Part shown: in pieces, positions 13,601 to 23,140 of the stretch
Numbering within the stretch: position 1 is the first letter of the stretch
How the letters are laid out: each line of letters begins with the position of its first letter
From: Paucimonas sp.
GTDB lineage: Bacteria > Pseudomonadota > Gammaproteobacteria > Burkholderiales > Burkholderiaceae_D
DNA: 34,349 nucleotides
Direction of reading: 5' to 3'
Assembly (NCBI GenBank): GCA_028292545.1
Contig: JAQGMC010000050.1
Location: 1 to 34,349, forward strand
Program-made: the position numbers and the translations under genes
The notes under the pieces: model-generated
What the model was told of the DNA's origin: nothing
Database searches by the model: none
What the model saw: only the letters and a program-made list of their open reading frames with translations

Positions 13601-16600
13601 TCACTGTGCGGGGGCGGTGCCGACGTCGTCGAACCACTGGTAGAGCGCCGGCAAGACCACCAGCGTCAGCAGGGTAGAAGTGATCAGCCCACCGATCACC
13701 ACGATCGCCAGCGGCCTTTGCACTTCAGACCCGGGGCCGTCCGAAAACAGGAAGGGGATCAAGCCCAGCATGGCCACGGTTGCCGTCATCATCACCGGGC
13801 GAAAGCGCAGGATAGCGCCTTGCTGCACGGCTTCGCGCACGCTCTTCCCCTGCTGGCGCAGGCTGCGAATATAAGACACCAGCACCACGCCGTTCAGCAC
13901 TGCGATGCCCCACAGCGCGATGAAGCCGACTGAGGCTGGCACCGAAAGATATTCACCGGCAATGAACAAGCCGATGATGCCGCCGATCGATGCAAATGGC
14001 AGCACGAGGATGATCAGCGTCGCCAGCCGCAGTGAACCAAACAGCAGGAACAGCAGGAAGAAAATCGCTGCGATGGTGACTGGCACGATCACGCCCAGGT
14101 GGCCCAGTGCGCGTTCCATGTTCTGGAACTGGCCGCCCCATTCCAGCGTATAGCCTTCGGGCAGTTTCACCTGGCGTTCCACCCGCTGCTGCAGTTCGGC
14201 GACAAAGCCGCCGAGGTCGCGATCCTTCACGTTCACGCCCACCACCAGCCGCCGTCGCGCTGACTCACGCGCAATCTGGGCCGGGCCTTCCTGCACCTGG
14301 ATATCGGCAATGCTTTCCAGCGCCACTTGCATGCCGCGCGGGGAAGTCACGAGCTGGTTGCGAATCGCTTCCACATTATTGCGGAAGGATTCCGGCAGGC
14401 GCACGACAGCGTTGTAACGGCGTGTGCCTTCATAGACTTCGGTTGCGGCCTTGCCGCCGATCGCAGTCTCGATCACGTCATGCACATCGGCCACGTTGAT
14501 GCCCAGCCGCGCGATTGCCTGGCGGTCGATATCGATGGACAGGTATTGCTGGCCGCTGACCCGTTCGACGCGGATGTCGTAAGCGCCTGCCACGCTGTGC
14601 GCGACGCGTTCAATCTCTTCGCCTTTTTTCTTCAGCACTTCCAGATCGTCGCCAAAGATCTTGACCGCCACGTCGGAACGCACGCCGGTCACCATTTCAT
14701 CCACCCGGTCTGAAATCGGTTGCGCCATCACCACTTGTATGCCGGGCAGTTGCAGCAGCTTTTTGCGGATGGCTTCGGCAATCGTGTCCTGGTTCCAGCC
14801 GTCTGGCCATTGGTCGCGCGGTTTCAGGCTGACGATGGGCGTCGATTCATTCTGCGCCTGCGGATCGGCCGGCGATTCGCCGCGGCCGAGGCCCGATACG
14901 GCGGACTTCACGCCGGGCACGGTCATGATCATTGCCATCGCCTGGTGTTCCATCGCAATCGATTCATCCAGCGAAATATTCGGCGCGCGGATGATATTGG
15001 GCACGATCGATCCTTCCCGCATTTCCGGAATGAAGGCCGTGCCCAGGAAGGGCAGCAGCGCCAGTGCGACCGCAAACGCCAGCAGCGCACTGAGGAAAGT
15101 CTTTTTGGGCGCCGACAGCGCGCGCGCCAGCACCGGCAGGTAAGGCTTTTTCATGGCCGCGATCAGCCGCGTCTCATGCGGCTCGTCATGTCCGTGCTCT
15201 TCGCCTGTCGCGCTGCGCTGGCCCTTCAACAGGTAGGATGACAGCACGGGCGTGAGCGTCAGCGACAGCACCAGCGAGATGAAAAGCGCAATCGAAATCG
15301 TGTAGGCCAGCGGCGCAAACATCTTGCCTTCCATGCCGGTCAGCGTCATCAGCGGCAGGAAAACCAGGATGATGATGCCGATGCCAAAGATGACTGGCGT
15401 TGCCACTTCCTTCACCGCACCGACGATGACGGCCAGTTTGCTTTGACCCGTATCGGGGCGGCTCAGGTGCGCATGCGCGTTTTCCACCACAACCGCCGGG
15501 CCGTCGACCATGAGGCCGATCGCAATTGCCAGGCCGCCCAGCGACATCAGGTTCGCGGACAAGCCGTAGCGGTTCATCACGATGAAGGTCAACAGCGGCG
15601 TCAACACCAGGGTTGCCACCACCGCCAGTGAAGAGCGCACGTCGCCCAGGAACAGGAACAGCACGACCACGACCAGCACCACCCCTTCGATGAGCACCTT
15701 GACCACGGTCTTCAGCGCCGCATCCACCAGTTCCGAGCGGTCGTAATAGGCGACGACTTTCAGGCCGTCAGGCAGCATGCCGCGGTCGTTGATTTCTTTG
15801 ACCCGGGCCTGTATCCGCGACACGACTTCCTTGGCATTGCCGCCGCGTAGCATCATCACGATCCCGCCCACGGCTTCTGTCTTGCCGTTTTTGGCCACTG
15901 CGCCTTGCCTGACTTCGTGGCCGATGGTGACGTCGGCCACGTCGCGGATCGTGATCGGCACCGCTTCGCTTTCCTTCAGCACGATGCTGCGGATATCGTC
16001 CAGGTTACGGATAAGCCCGACGCCGCGTATCAGGTATTGCTCCGCATGTTGCGGCAGTACGCCGCCGCCGGAGTTGGCATTGTTCAGCGCCAGCGAGCGA
16101 TACACCTGCTGCAGCGACAGGCCGTAATGACGCAGCCGCTCGGGATTGACCAGCACCTGGTATTGCTTGACATAGCCGCCCTGGGAATTGATTTCAGCTA
16201 CGCCCGGTATCGAGCGCAGCAAGGGGCGCAGCACCCAATCCTGCACATTGCGCCGCCGCGTCAATTCTTCGACCGAGAGCCGGGTATCGCCATCTTGCGG
16301 TCGTTCCAGCGTGTATTGATAGACTTCGCCCAGGCCAGTCGACACCGGCCCCAGCACCGGCGTGGCGCCGGTGGGCAGCTTTGCGCCAATCTCAATCAGG
16401 CGCTCCATCACCAGCTGGCGCGCAAAGTACACATCGGTCTGGTCGGTAAAGACCAGCGTGATCAGCGACAGGCCGGCCTTGTTCAGCGAGCGGATTTCCG
16501 TCATCGCGGGCAAGCCTGTCATGCCCATTTCGATCGGCGCGGTCACCAGGCGCTCGACTTCTTCCGGCGTGCGGCCCGGCGCTTCGGTGGCAATCTGCAC

Positions 16601-16738
16601 CTGCACATTGGTCACGTCGGGAAAAGCATCGACTGACAATTTCTGCGTTGCCCGCAATCCAAAAGCCATTAGCACCACAGCCAGCACCACCACCACCAGG
16701 CGCTGGTTCAGCGCGCCCCTTACCAGTGATTCAATCAC
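13601..16738 (-). CDS. Heavy-metal RND efflux pump (CusA/CzcA family)
   Basis: The 1045-residue inner-membrane pump belongs to the HME-RND family that exports metal cations across the envelope by proton exchange. The first membrane helix is at residues 13-30, and the fourth-helix signature GGLAIAIGLMVDGPAVVVEN is at 401-420 with the proton-relay Asp412. That AIG-MVDGP variant differs from the CzcA (DFG-DGA) and CusA (AIG-MVDAA) forms, so the metal cannot be named. The start ATG overlaps the adaptor stop by four bases. It is the last of three genes (outer-membrane factor, adaptor, pump). Length and domain order are normal. Confidence 0.92.
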   Translation of the reverse strand: MIESLVRGALNQRLVVVVLAVVLMAFGLRATQKLSVDAFPDVTNVQVQIATEAPGRTPEEVERLVTAPIEMGMTGLPAMTEIRSLNKAGLSLITLVFTDQTDVYFARQLVMERLIEIGAKLPTGATPVLGPVSTGLGEVYQYTLERPQDGDTRLSVEELTRRRNVQDWVLRPLLRSIPGVAEINSQGGYVKQYQVLVNPERLRHYGLSLQQVYRSLALNNANSGGGVLPQHAEQYLIRGVGLIRNLDDIRSIVLKESEAVPITIRDVADVTIGHEVRQGAVAKNGKTEAVGGIVMMLRGGNAKEVVSRIQARVKEINDRGMLPDGLKVVAYYDRSELVDAALKTVVKVLIEGVVLVVVVLFLFLGDVRSSLAVVATLVLTPLLTFIVMNRYGLSANLMSLGGLAIAIGLMVDGPAVVVENAHAHLSRPDTGQSKLAVIVGAVKEVATPVIFGIGIIILVFLPLMTLTGMEGKMFAPLAYTISIALFISLVLSLTLTPVLSSYLLKGQRSATGEEHGHDEPHETRLIAAMKKPYLPVLARALSAPKKTFLSALLAFAVALALLPFLGTAFIPEMREGSIVPNIIRAPNISLDESIAMEHQAMAMIMTVPGVKSAVSGLGRGESPADPQAQNESTPIVSLKPRDQWPDGWNQDTIAEAIRKKLLQLPGIQVVMAQPISDRVDEMVTGVRSDVAVKIFGDDLEVLKKKGEEIERVAHSVAGAYDIRVERVSGQQYLSIDIDRQAIARLGINVADVHDVIETAIGGKAATEVYEGTRRYNAVVRLPESFRNNVEAIRNQLVTSPRGMQVALESIADIQVQEGPAQIARESARRRLVVGVNVKDRDLGGFVAELQQRVERQVKLPEGYTLEWGGQFQNMERALGHLGVIVPVTIAAIFFLLFLLFGSLRLATLIILVLPFASIGGIIGLFIAGEYLSVPASVGFIALWGIAVLNGVVLVSYIRSLRQQGKSVREAVQQGAILRFRPVMMTATVAMLGLIPFLFSDGPGSEVQRPLAIVVIGGLITSTLLTLVVLPALYQWFDDVGTAPAQ

Positions 16739-17919
16739 AGTTGTCCGCCCGATTGCAGGCGCTTGCGCTCATTGTTCAGGTGGAAGGCGCCCTCTACCGC
16801 GATCCGGTCGCCACCCTTGATGCCGCTTTCAACCGGGCGCATGCCTTCCAGTTCGTTTTGCAGCTTGACCTTCACCAGCCGGAAGCTGGCGGGCGCCACT
16901 TCCTGCAGCACATGGTCTTCGCCATTCTCACGCACGACGGCGGCCGAAGGCACGACCAGCCGCTCCACGGCGCGGGTGCGGATGATCATCGTGGCCAGCA
17001 TTGCCGGTTTCAGGTTGCGCTCGGCATTGTCGACTTCGGTACGCACGGTGACGGTGCGGTTTTCTGCACTGACGGTGTCACCCACATAGACCAGCTTGCC
17101 GTTCAGGCGCGCATTCTGCAGCGCCGGCACTTCGATCGATACTGCCTGGCCGGGTTTGATGCCATCGATTTGCTGTTCCGGCACCTGGGCCACGACCCAC
17201 AGGCGCGACAAGTCGGCGACGGTGAACATGGCGTCGGATGGCTGTATCACCTGGCCCAGCGCAACCTTGCGCTCAACCACCACGCCACGCGCTGTGGCCA
17301 CCACTTGCGAAGTGGAATTGATGGCGCCGCTCCTGGCCATCGCTTCGATCGTGCGCGCATTCATGCCCTGCACCCGCAACTGGTCGGCGGCAGCGCGCGT
17401 CTCCGCCTGGGCAATCGCCAGTTCGCTCTCGCGCTTTTGCAATTCGGCCGCGCCAATCACATCGGCGGATAACAACAGGCGGGCCCGTTCCACATTGCGT
17501 TCATGCAGTGAAACCTGGGCCCGTGAGCGCAGGTAGCCCAACTGGGCCGCGCCCAGTTCGGCGCTGTGCAATTGCGCCAGCAACTCGCCGGCCTGTACCA
17601 CCTGGCCCAGTGAAGCATGCAGTTCAGTCACGCGCCCGGTCACGTTGGCGCCGATGCGGGCCACGCGTTGTTCATCGAAATCAATGCGGCCGGCAATCCG
17701 TTCCGCATGGCTGACCGGTGCGGTCGCCACGGCTTTCACACCCGATTGGCTTGCGAGCTCGGGACTGACCTTGAACACATCGGTGTCGGCGCGCGCGCTG
17801 GCGCTGGCTTGCGGTTTGGCTGGCGCGGCGCCGGGCGACTGCTCCTTGCACGCTGCCAGGGCCGCCAGCAGCAGGCTGGCGCAAGCGAGGCTGGAGAAAC
17901 GGGGAATTGTCATCATCAT
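16735..17919 (-). CDS. RND efflux periplasmic adaptor lipoprotein (CzcB/CusB-like)
   Basis: This 394-residue membrane-fusion protein links the pump to the outer-membrane factor. The N-terminus has a signal sequence with lipobox LAALAAC (Cys24), so it is a lipoprotein. The first lipoyl half is ARIGANVTGRVTELHASLGQ, followed by a helical hairpin (AQLGYLRSRAQVSLHERNVE and on) and the second lipoyl half ATARGVVVERKVALGQVIQP, then beta-barrel and membrane-proximal domains. No metal-binding His/Met-rich N-terminus like that of CusB is visible. It overlaps both neighbours by four bases. Confidence 0.9.
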   Translation of the reverse strand: MMMTIPRFSSLACASLLLAALAACKEQSPGAAPAKPQASASARADTDVFKVSPELASQSGVKAVATAPVSHAERIAGRIDFDEQRVARIGANVTGRVTELHASLGQVVQAGELLAQLHSAELGAAQLGYLRSRAQVSLHERNVERARLLLSADVIGAAELQKRESELAIAQAETRAAADQLRVQGMNARTIEAMARSGAINSTSQVVATARGVVVERKVALGQVIQPSDAMFTVADLSRLWVVAQVPEQQIDGIKPGQAVSIEVPALQNARLNGKLVYVGDTVSAENRTVTVRTEVDNAERNLKPAMLATMIIRTRAVERLVVPSAAVVRENGEDHVLQEVAPASFRLVKVKLQNELEGMRPVESGIKGGDRIAVEGAFHLNNERKRLQSGGQL

Positions 17920-19205
17920 GGTCGGTAGAGGCGTTCGATTTCAGCTTGCGCCGCGCGCAAGTCGTAACGGGCTGCAATCAACTCGTTGCGCGCGTTGCGA
18001 TAGACGCGCTGGGCATCGAGGTAGTCGAGGATGCCGCGCTCGCCGAAGCGATAGGCGGCTTCAGCAATGCGCAGGGCGGCTTCAGCCTGGCGCAGGATGC
18101 CGGACTCGAGTGCCGCGATCTGGTTGTGGCTGATTGCATACTGGTGGCTGGCTGCTTCAAGCGATTGTCGCAGGCTGAATTCGCGCTGTTGCTGTTCCAG
18201 TTCTGTCCGCGCCAGCTGGGCTGAGGCATCGGCAATCGGGCCGGCGCGGCGGTCCCACAGCGGCACGCTGACAATGACGCCAACGCGCGCGCCGCGCGCT
18301 TCGGGATCCTGGTCGAAGCCGGCGCGCAGGGCGAAGCTGGGCAGGCGCGCATTGCGCTCCAGCGTCACTTGCTGCCGTGCCCGCTGCACCAGGGCGCGAT
18401 CGCGCGCCAGTTCCGGATTGCTTGCCAGCGCTTCCTGCTGCAGCCGCTCAAGGTGCTGCAGGTCCGGCAAGGGATCGGTGTCGGGCAGGACGTCGAATTG
18501 CGATGGCAAAGGCGCGCCGACAGCACGCCGCAGCGAGGCGCGCGCTTGCGCCACCCGCAGCCGGGCGCCTTGCACCTGCTTCTGCGCATTCAGCAGCTCC
18601 GCATCGGCCTTGATGATGTCATAGCGCGCCGCTTCGCCCGACTTGACCCGCACCGATACCCGCTCGTGTATCTGGGTCGAGGTCACCAGGTCTTGTTCGG
18701 CCGCATCCCATTCAGCCTGGCGCCGCAGCAGGTCGTAGTAGTGCAGCCTCAGCACGCGCACCAGTTCGCGCTCGGTGGCGCGCAATTGCGATTGCTCGGC
18801 AACCAGGCCGGAACGCGCGGCATCGATGCGCGCCGTGCGCAGGCCCGGCAAGTCCAGCCTTTGCGTGATCGACAGGCTGCGCGTGCTGCCCTCGCCAGTG
18901 CCGATTGCACGCGCGCGCTGTGATCCGCTCAATATCTCTATTTCCGGATTCGGCAAGGCGCCGGCGGTGACCACGCCCGCCTCGGCGCTGCGCACTTGCT
19001 GGCGCGCCGCGCCAAGCCCGGCGTGATGTGCCTTGGCCAGTTCCACCAGTTGCGCCAGGTTGAAAAGGCTGCCTTCGGCGGCGGCGGCAGGCGCTGCGCT
19101 GGCTGCCAGGGGCTGGACCAGGGCCAGCAGTAAAGCGGCGAATGCCGCCGCTGCGATACTGGTGATGCGGGATATCGATGGCGGCAAGCCATGCGGTTTA
19201 TTCAT
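17916..19205 (-). CDS. RND efflux outer-membrane factor (CzcC/TolC family)
   Basis: The 429-residue protein has an N-terminal signal peptide (hydrophobic AAAAFAALLLALVQPLAASA, cleavage probably after the alanine run) and two repeats of the outer-membrane efflux domain with long amphipathic helices (for example LVELAKAHHAGLGAARQQVR and AGPIADASAQLARTELEQQQ). It forms the trimeric outer-membrane channel of the complex. It is the promoter-proximal gene of the efflux operon and diverges from the nhaR-like gene across 264 bases. The last codons overlap the adaptor start. Confidence 0.88.
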   Translation of the reverse strand: MNKPHGLPPSISRITSIAAAAFAALLLALVQPLAASAAPAAAAEGSLFNLAQLVELAKAHHAGLGAARQQVRSAEAGVVTAGALPNPEIEILSGSQRARAIGTGEGSTRSLSITQRLDLPGLRTARIDAARSGLVAEQSQLRATERELVRVLRLHYYDLLRRQAEWDAAEQDLVTSTQIHERVSVRVKSGEAARYDIIKADAELLNAQKQVQGARLRVAQARASLRRAVGAPLPSQFDVLPDTDPLPDLQHLERLQQEALASNPELARDRALVQRARQQVTLERNARLPSFALRAGFDQDPEARGARVGVIVSVPLWDRRAGPIADASAQLARTELEQQQREFSLRQSLEAASHQYAISHNQIAALESGILRQAEAALRIAEAAYRFGERGILDYLDAQRVYRNARNELIAARYDLRAAQAEIERLYRP

Positions 19206-19344
19206 TTACGTCTGTTGTCCGATGCGAAGTGGTTGAGGCGCCAGGTCGTGCCGGCATCGGGTCGCGCCAAGGGATGTTTTGGCGGGCCCGTGCGTTCGAG
19301 CGGGAGGCGCAGCATGCAGCCAGGCAGTCATGCTATTGCCTGGG

Positions 19345-19384
19345 TGTCACGGCCTCTCACGGCCTGTCACGGCCCGTCATGACC
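19345..19384. repeat. Four tandem 10-bp repeats in the efflux/nhaR intergenic region
   Basis: The units are TGTCACGGCC, TCTCACGGCC, TGTCACGGCC and CGTCATGACC, with a 10-base period, one helical turn. They lie between the divergent efflux operon and the nhaR-like gene, so they may be regulator-binding sites on one face of the DNA. Confidence 0.5.
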
Positions 19385-19426
19385 TGGCACCCCGCTATGT
19401 TAGTGCCCTGAAACACATCCAACAAA

Positions 19427-19442
19427 CCGAATATACTTTCGG
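19427..19442. promoter_or_regulatory. Possible LysR-type operator
   Basis: CCGAA-TATACT-TTCGG is a short dyad 27 bases before the nhaR-like start codon. LysR-type regulators bind T-N11-A dyads near their own promoters, so autoregulation through this site is plausible. Confidence 0.35.
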
Positions 19443-19469
19443 ATTACATCGAATAAACCGAGGTATTAC

Positions 19470-20381
19470 ATGGCAGCCATGAACTTCAAGCATTTGCGCT
19501 ACTTCTGGATGGTGGCCAAGGCTGGCAGCATTGCCCGCGCCAGCGAACAACTCCACCTGGCGCCGCAATCCATCAGTGGGCAGTTGCGGGAACTGGAAGA
19601 AAGCCTGGGCGTGGCCCTGTTCCAGAAAGTGGGACGCAAGCTGGAACTCACCGATGCCGGGCGGCGCGCGCTCGACTATGCCGACGGCATTTTTTCGCTC
19701 GGCGAAGAATTGGTGGACGCGATGCGCGACCAGGCGCGCGAAAAGGTGTTGCGCTTCAAGCTGGGGGTGGCGGATTCGGTGCCGAAGTCGATTGCATTTC
19801 GCGTGGTTGAACCGGCACTGTACCTGGACGACCCGGTACATGTGGTGTGCCGCGAAGGACGCCTTGATGCGCTGCTTTCCGAGCTGGCCATACATCGGCT
19901 CGACATGGTGATTGCCGACCGGCCCATTCCCACCAGCCTGAACGTGCGCGGCTACAGCCATTTGCTGGGCGAGAGTGGATTGACTGTTTTCGGCGCGCCG
20001 CGCCTGGTGGCCAAACTGTCCGGAACCTTCCCGGCGCTGCTCAACGATGCGCCATTCTTGCTGCCGGGCGTCGAAGTCATGGTGCGGCCGCGCCTGCTGC
20101 AGTGGTTCGCCAGCCAGCAACTGCGGCCCCGCATCGTTGGCGAGTTTGACGACAGCGCCTTGCTCGGCGCCTTCGCACAGGCCGGGGTCGGCCTATGCGT
20201 GGCGCCCAGCGCAATATCGGACTATGTCTGCACGCAGTATCACTTGCGCGCGGTGGGCGACATCCCCGGCATCAAGGAACAGTTGTATGGCTTGACCACC
20301 GAACGGCGCCTGACGCATCCAGCGATTGTCGCGATCCGGCGCATCGCGCAGCAGGAAATCTTTGGCAAGCTCGCCCCCTGA
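19470..20381 (+). CDS. nhaR: LysR-type transcriptional regulator, NhaR-like
   Basis: This 303-residue regulator matches NhaR in its N-terminal helix-turn-helix: FKHLRYFWMVAKAGSIARAS then LHLAPQSISGQLRELEESLG, continuing to LFQKVGRKLELTDAG. The effector domain contains HRLDMVIADRPI and GEFDDSALLGAFAQAGVG, both close to E. coli NhaR. E. coli NhaR responds to sodium and activates nhaA. Here no antiporter is in the window and the gene is divergent from a metal efflux operon, which it may control; that is inference. GAGG lies seven bases before the ATG; a second Met three codons later is possible. Confidence 0.87.
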   Translation: MAAMNFKHLRYFWMVAKAGSIARASEQLHLAPQSISGQLRELEESLGVALFQKVGRKLELTDAGRRALDYADGIFSLGEELVDAMRDQAREKVLRFKLGVADSVPKSIAFRVVEPALYLDDPVHVVCREGRLDALLSELAIHRLDMVIADRPIPTSLNVRGYSHLLGESGLTVFGAPRLVAKLSGTFPALLNDAPFLLPGVEVMVRPRLLQWFASQQLRPRIVGEFDDSALLGAFAQAGVGLCVAPSAISDYVCTQYHLRAVGDIPGIKEQLYGLTTERRLTHPAIVAIRRIAQQEIFGKLAP

Positions 20382-20491
20382 ACCCAGGTTTTCCATGCTG
20401 GCGTGGATGAATTGCACCAGGCCGGCGGGCGTAAAGGCAACTACTTGCCGGTTCGCGGGTCATATTTCTATGCCCACACAGGAGGCCGATC

Positions 20492-21292
20492 ATGCTGCAC
20501 AGCCTGAAAGCGCTCGACGGTTTCAAAATAGCTGCCACCGATGGTGAACTCGGCCATGTGCGCGATATCTATTTTGACGACCAGAAATGGACCGTGCGTT
20601 ACTTCGAAGTTGATACCGGTGGTTGGCTGTCGGGCCGCAATGTGTTGTTGTCCCCGGCGTCGGTCGAGGGCGTGGACTGGGATAATGAACGCTTGCTGGT
20701 CAAGCTGACCCGGGCCCAGGTGGAAAACAGTCCCGGCCTGGACACGGCGCTGCCCGTGTCACGCCAGCATGAACTGGCGCTGTCGCGCTATTACGGCACG
20801 CCGCATTACTGGAACGGGCCCTTCATCTGGGGCTATACCGCTTTTCCCATGCTGGTCGATCCGATTCCCTGGGATCCAACCACGGACCAGCTTGCGGCCC
20901 AACCGGTGGATGAACAACCGGCTGAAGGCGATCCGCATTTGCGAACGAAGGATGAAGTCGTCGGTTACCAGATCCAGGCCAGCGATGGCGTGGTTGGCCA
21001 TGTCGAAGACTTCCTGTTCGACCCGCGCGACTGGAGCATCCGGCTGATGCTGGTCGATACACGCGACTGGCTGCCAGGCCGTCATGTGCTGATTTCGCCA
21101 GCGCGCATACGCGCCGTGATCTGGGAAGAAAAAGCAGTGCAGGTGCGCGCGAGCCGCGGCGAAATTGAAAACAGCCCGGAATACGACACCCGCAACCCGC
21201 CTGACGGGGCAGCGGCGGATGAATTGTTTCGCCAGCCGGCTGAAAACCGCCCGGCCCGTTCCAGCGGCGACAGCGGCAACCTGTTCTGGTGA
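20492..21292 (+). CDS. PRC-barrel domain protein with two repeats
   Basis: The 266 residues contain two PRC-barrel domains. The first, about 5-75, reads LKALDGFKIAATDGELGHVR then RYFEVDTGGWLSGRNVLLSP; the second, about 150-230, reads VVGYQIQASDGVVGHVEDFL and RLMLVDTRDWLPGRHVLISP. They are joined by a linker rich in aromatic residues and proline. PRC barrels bind protein or RNA partners, for example in ribosome maturation and photosynthetic reaction centres. This two-domain type is common in betaproteobacteria and is of unknown role. AGGAGG upstream of the ATG supports the start. Confidence 0.85.
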   Translation: MLHSLKALDGFKIAATDGELGHVRDIYFDDQKWTVRYFEVDTGGWLSGRNVLLSPASVEGVDWDNERLLVKLTRAQVENSPGLDTALPVSRQHELALSRYYGTPHYWNGPFIWGYTAFPMLVDPIPWDPTTDQLAAQPVDEQPAEGDPHLRTKDEVVGYQIQASDGVVGHVEDFLFDPRDWSIRLMLVDTRDWLPGRHVLISPARIRAVIWEEKAVQVRASRGEIENSPEYDTRNPPDGAAADELFRQPAENRPARSSGDSGNLFW

Positions 21293-21330
21293 GTTGAGCG
21301 GCGATGGCGTTCACAACGCCACCGCCTGAC

Positions 21331-21390
21331 TTCGACTTCGACTTCGACTTCACCTTCGCCATTGCCTTAGCGTTAGCCTTCGCCTTCGCC
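21331..21390. repeat. Degenerate hexamer tandem repeat
   Basis: Ten consecutive hexamers follow the TTCGAC/TTCGCC pattern: three exact TTCGAC copies, then TTCACC, TTCGCC, ATTGCC, TTAGCG, TTAGCC and two more TTCGCC copies. They lie between the PRC-barrel gene and the peptide-binding protein, just after a small hairpin (21305-21321). It could be a slippage-prone microsatellite. Confidence 0.6.
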
Positions 21391-21501
21391 GATTGCGGTG
21401 CCTGGCCATGCCGCCTTGCCGTGGCGCGGATCAATCGCGCCCACGGCGCAACGGGTATCGTGAAATAATTGCATCTTCTCGACTTGCCCGACCGCGCCCC
21501 C

Positions 21502-23073
21502 ATGACTCCTGTGCTGCGTAGCTTCCTGTTTGCCGTGCTTGCCGCCACGGCGATGTTTGCCGCCATCCCGGCGCAAGCCGCACCCCTGAAAATCGGCCTG
21601 GCTGCGGAAGTGTCGACGCTGGATCCGCATTACTTGAATATCGCGCCCAATGTTGCCTTCTCGACCCACCTGTTCGATGCGCTCGTGCATGCAGACCAGG
21701 ATGGCCGGCTGGTGCCAGGCCTGGCCACCTCCTGGCGCGCAGTCGATGCAACCACCTGGGAAATCAAGCTGCGCCAGAACGTGAAGTTCCATGACGGCAG
21801 CGACTTCAGCGCCGCGGATGTCGTGTTTTCGCTGGAGCGGCCGGCGGCGCTGAAGAATAGCCCCGGTCCCTTCACCAGCTACACGCGCCAGATCGCAAAC
21901 AAGCAGGTGGTGGATGCCCACACCTTGCGCCTGAAGACAGCCACGCCTTACGGCCCGCTGCCGCTGGACCTGTCGACGATCTTCATTGTGTCGAAGAAGG
22001 CGGCGCAAAATGCCAGCACCGAGGATTTCAACAGCGGCCGTGCACTTGTTGGCACCGGCCCCTTTCGCTTCGCCAGCTACAAGCCGGGCGACAGTATTGA
22101 AGTCACGCGCAACGACAACTACTGGGCCGGCAAGCCAGCCTGGGAGAAAGTCACCTTCCGCATGATTTCCAACGATGCCTCGCGCCTGGCTGCGCTGCTG
22201 GCAGGCGATGTGGATGCGATCGAAAACGTGCCCACCGCCGACTTGGCCAAGCTGAAGTCGCAGTCCAAATTCACCCTGGCGCAGAAAACATCCTGGCGCA
22301 CGATCTTCTGGCACCTCGACCAGGCTTCTCCGGTGGCGCGCCATGTGACGGACAAGGCTGGCAAGCCGCTGGCCGCCAATCCGCTGCGCGATGTGCGGGT
22401 GCGCCAGGCACTGTCCAAGGCAATCAACCGACAGGCGTTAACGGAACGCATCATGGAAGGGCTGGCGGTGCCGGCATCCAATATCGTCTCGCCCGGCATC
22501 CTCGGCTACAACGCCGGCCTGAAGCCGGATGCCTTCGATCCCGAAGGCGCGAAAAAGCTGCTGGCCGAGGCCGGCTATCCGAACGGTTTTGCGATCACGC
22601 TGCATGGCCCGAAAAACCGCTACATCAATGACGAGAAAGTGGTGCAGGCCGTGGCCCAGTTCTTGAACCGGGCCGGGATCCAGGCCAAGGTGGAAACGCT
22701 GCCGCTGTCGGTTTATTTCGGCCGCGCGCGCAGTGGCGAATTCAGCATGGCGATGCTGGGTTGGGGCACGCTTGCTGGCGACTTTGGCTTGCGCACGCTG
22801 GTGGGCACGCCCGACGCCGAAACCGGATGGGGCAGCTGGAACTGGGGCAAGTACAGCAACAAGACAGTGGATGAATTGATCCGTTCTTCGCTGGGTTCGG
22901 TGGATGAAGCCAAACGGGCCGAGTTTGCGCGCCAGGCGATGGCGGCGGCGATGAAGGATTATGCCGTGATACCGCTGCATCACCAGAGCGCAACCTGGGC
23001 CATGCGCAAAGGCGTGAAATACACGGCGCGGGTGGATGAGTTTACGTTCGCACACCAGTTTCAGCCGGAATGA
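21502..23073 (+). CDS. Peptide ABC transporter substrate-binding protein (DppA/OppA-like)
   Basis: The periplasmic binding protein of a peptide-type importer (SBP family 5). The ATG at 21502 gives a clean Sec signal peptide (RSFLFAVLAATAMFAAIPAQA, cleaved near AQA-AP); an upstream TTG at 21469 would add polar residues before it. The mature protein starts PLKIGLAAEVSTLDPHYLNI and has the family motifs WEIKLRQNVKFHDGSDFSAA, LVGTGPFRF, and DVRVRQALSKAINRQAL. About 523 residues, normal length. Its genes continue with two permeases and two ATPases. The ligand (dipeptides, oligopeptides, nickel or similar) is not determined by sequence. Confidence 0.9.
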   Translation: MTPVLRSFLFAVLAATAMFAAIPAQAAPLKIGLAAEVSTLDPHYLNIAPNVAFSTHLFDALVHADQDGRLVPGLATSWRAVDATTWEIKLRQNVKFHDGSDFSAADVVFSLERPAALKNSPGPFTSYTRQIANKQVVDAHTLRLKTATPYGPLPLDLSTIFIVSKKAAQNASTEDFNSGRALVGTGPFRFASYKPGDSIEVTRNDNYWAGKPAWEKVTFRMISNDASRLAALLAGDVDAIENVPTADLAKLKSQSKFTLAQKTSWRTIFWHLDQASPVARHVTDKAGKPLAANPLRDVRVRQALSKAINRQALTERIMEGLAVPASNIVSPGILGYNAGLKPDAFDPEGAKKLLAEAGYPNGFAITLHGPKNRYINDEKVVQAVAQFLNRAGIQAKVETLPLSVYFGRARSGEFSMAMLGWGTLAGDFGLRTLVGTPDAETGWGSWNWGKYSNKTVDELIRSSLGSVDEAKRAEFARQAMAAAMKDYAVIPLHHQSATWAMRKGVKYTARVDEFTFAHQFQPE

Positions 23074-23140
23074 TTTGCCTGCGGCCTGCCAGCCAAAAAG
23101 CAGCGCCGCCTGCGCGCAAATGCAAATGCGGAGATAGCCA

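Noticed and set aside
21331..21390. Tandem hexamers as a CRISPR-like array
   Set aside because: There are no unique spacers and the units are only six bases long.
20823..21566. 247-residue minus-strand frame with Lys-Ser/Lys-Ala repeats
   Set aside because: The repeats are a reading of the hexamer microsatellite, and the frame lies opposite the PRC-barrel gene.
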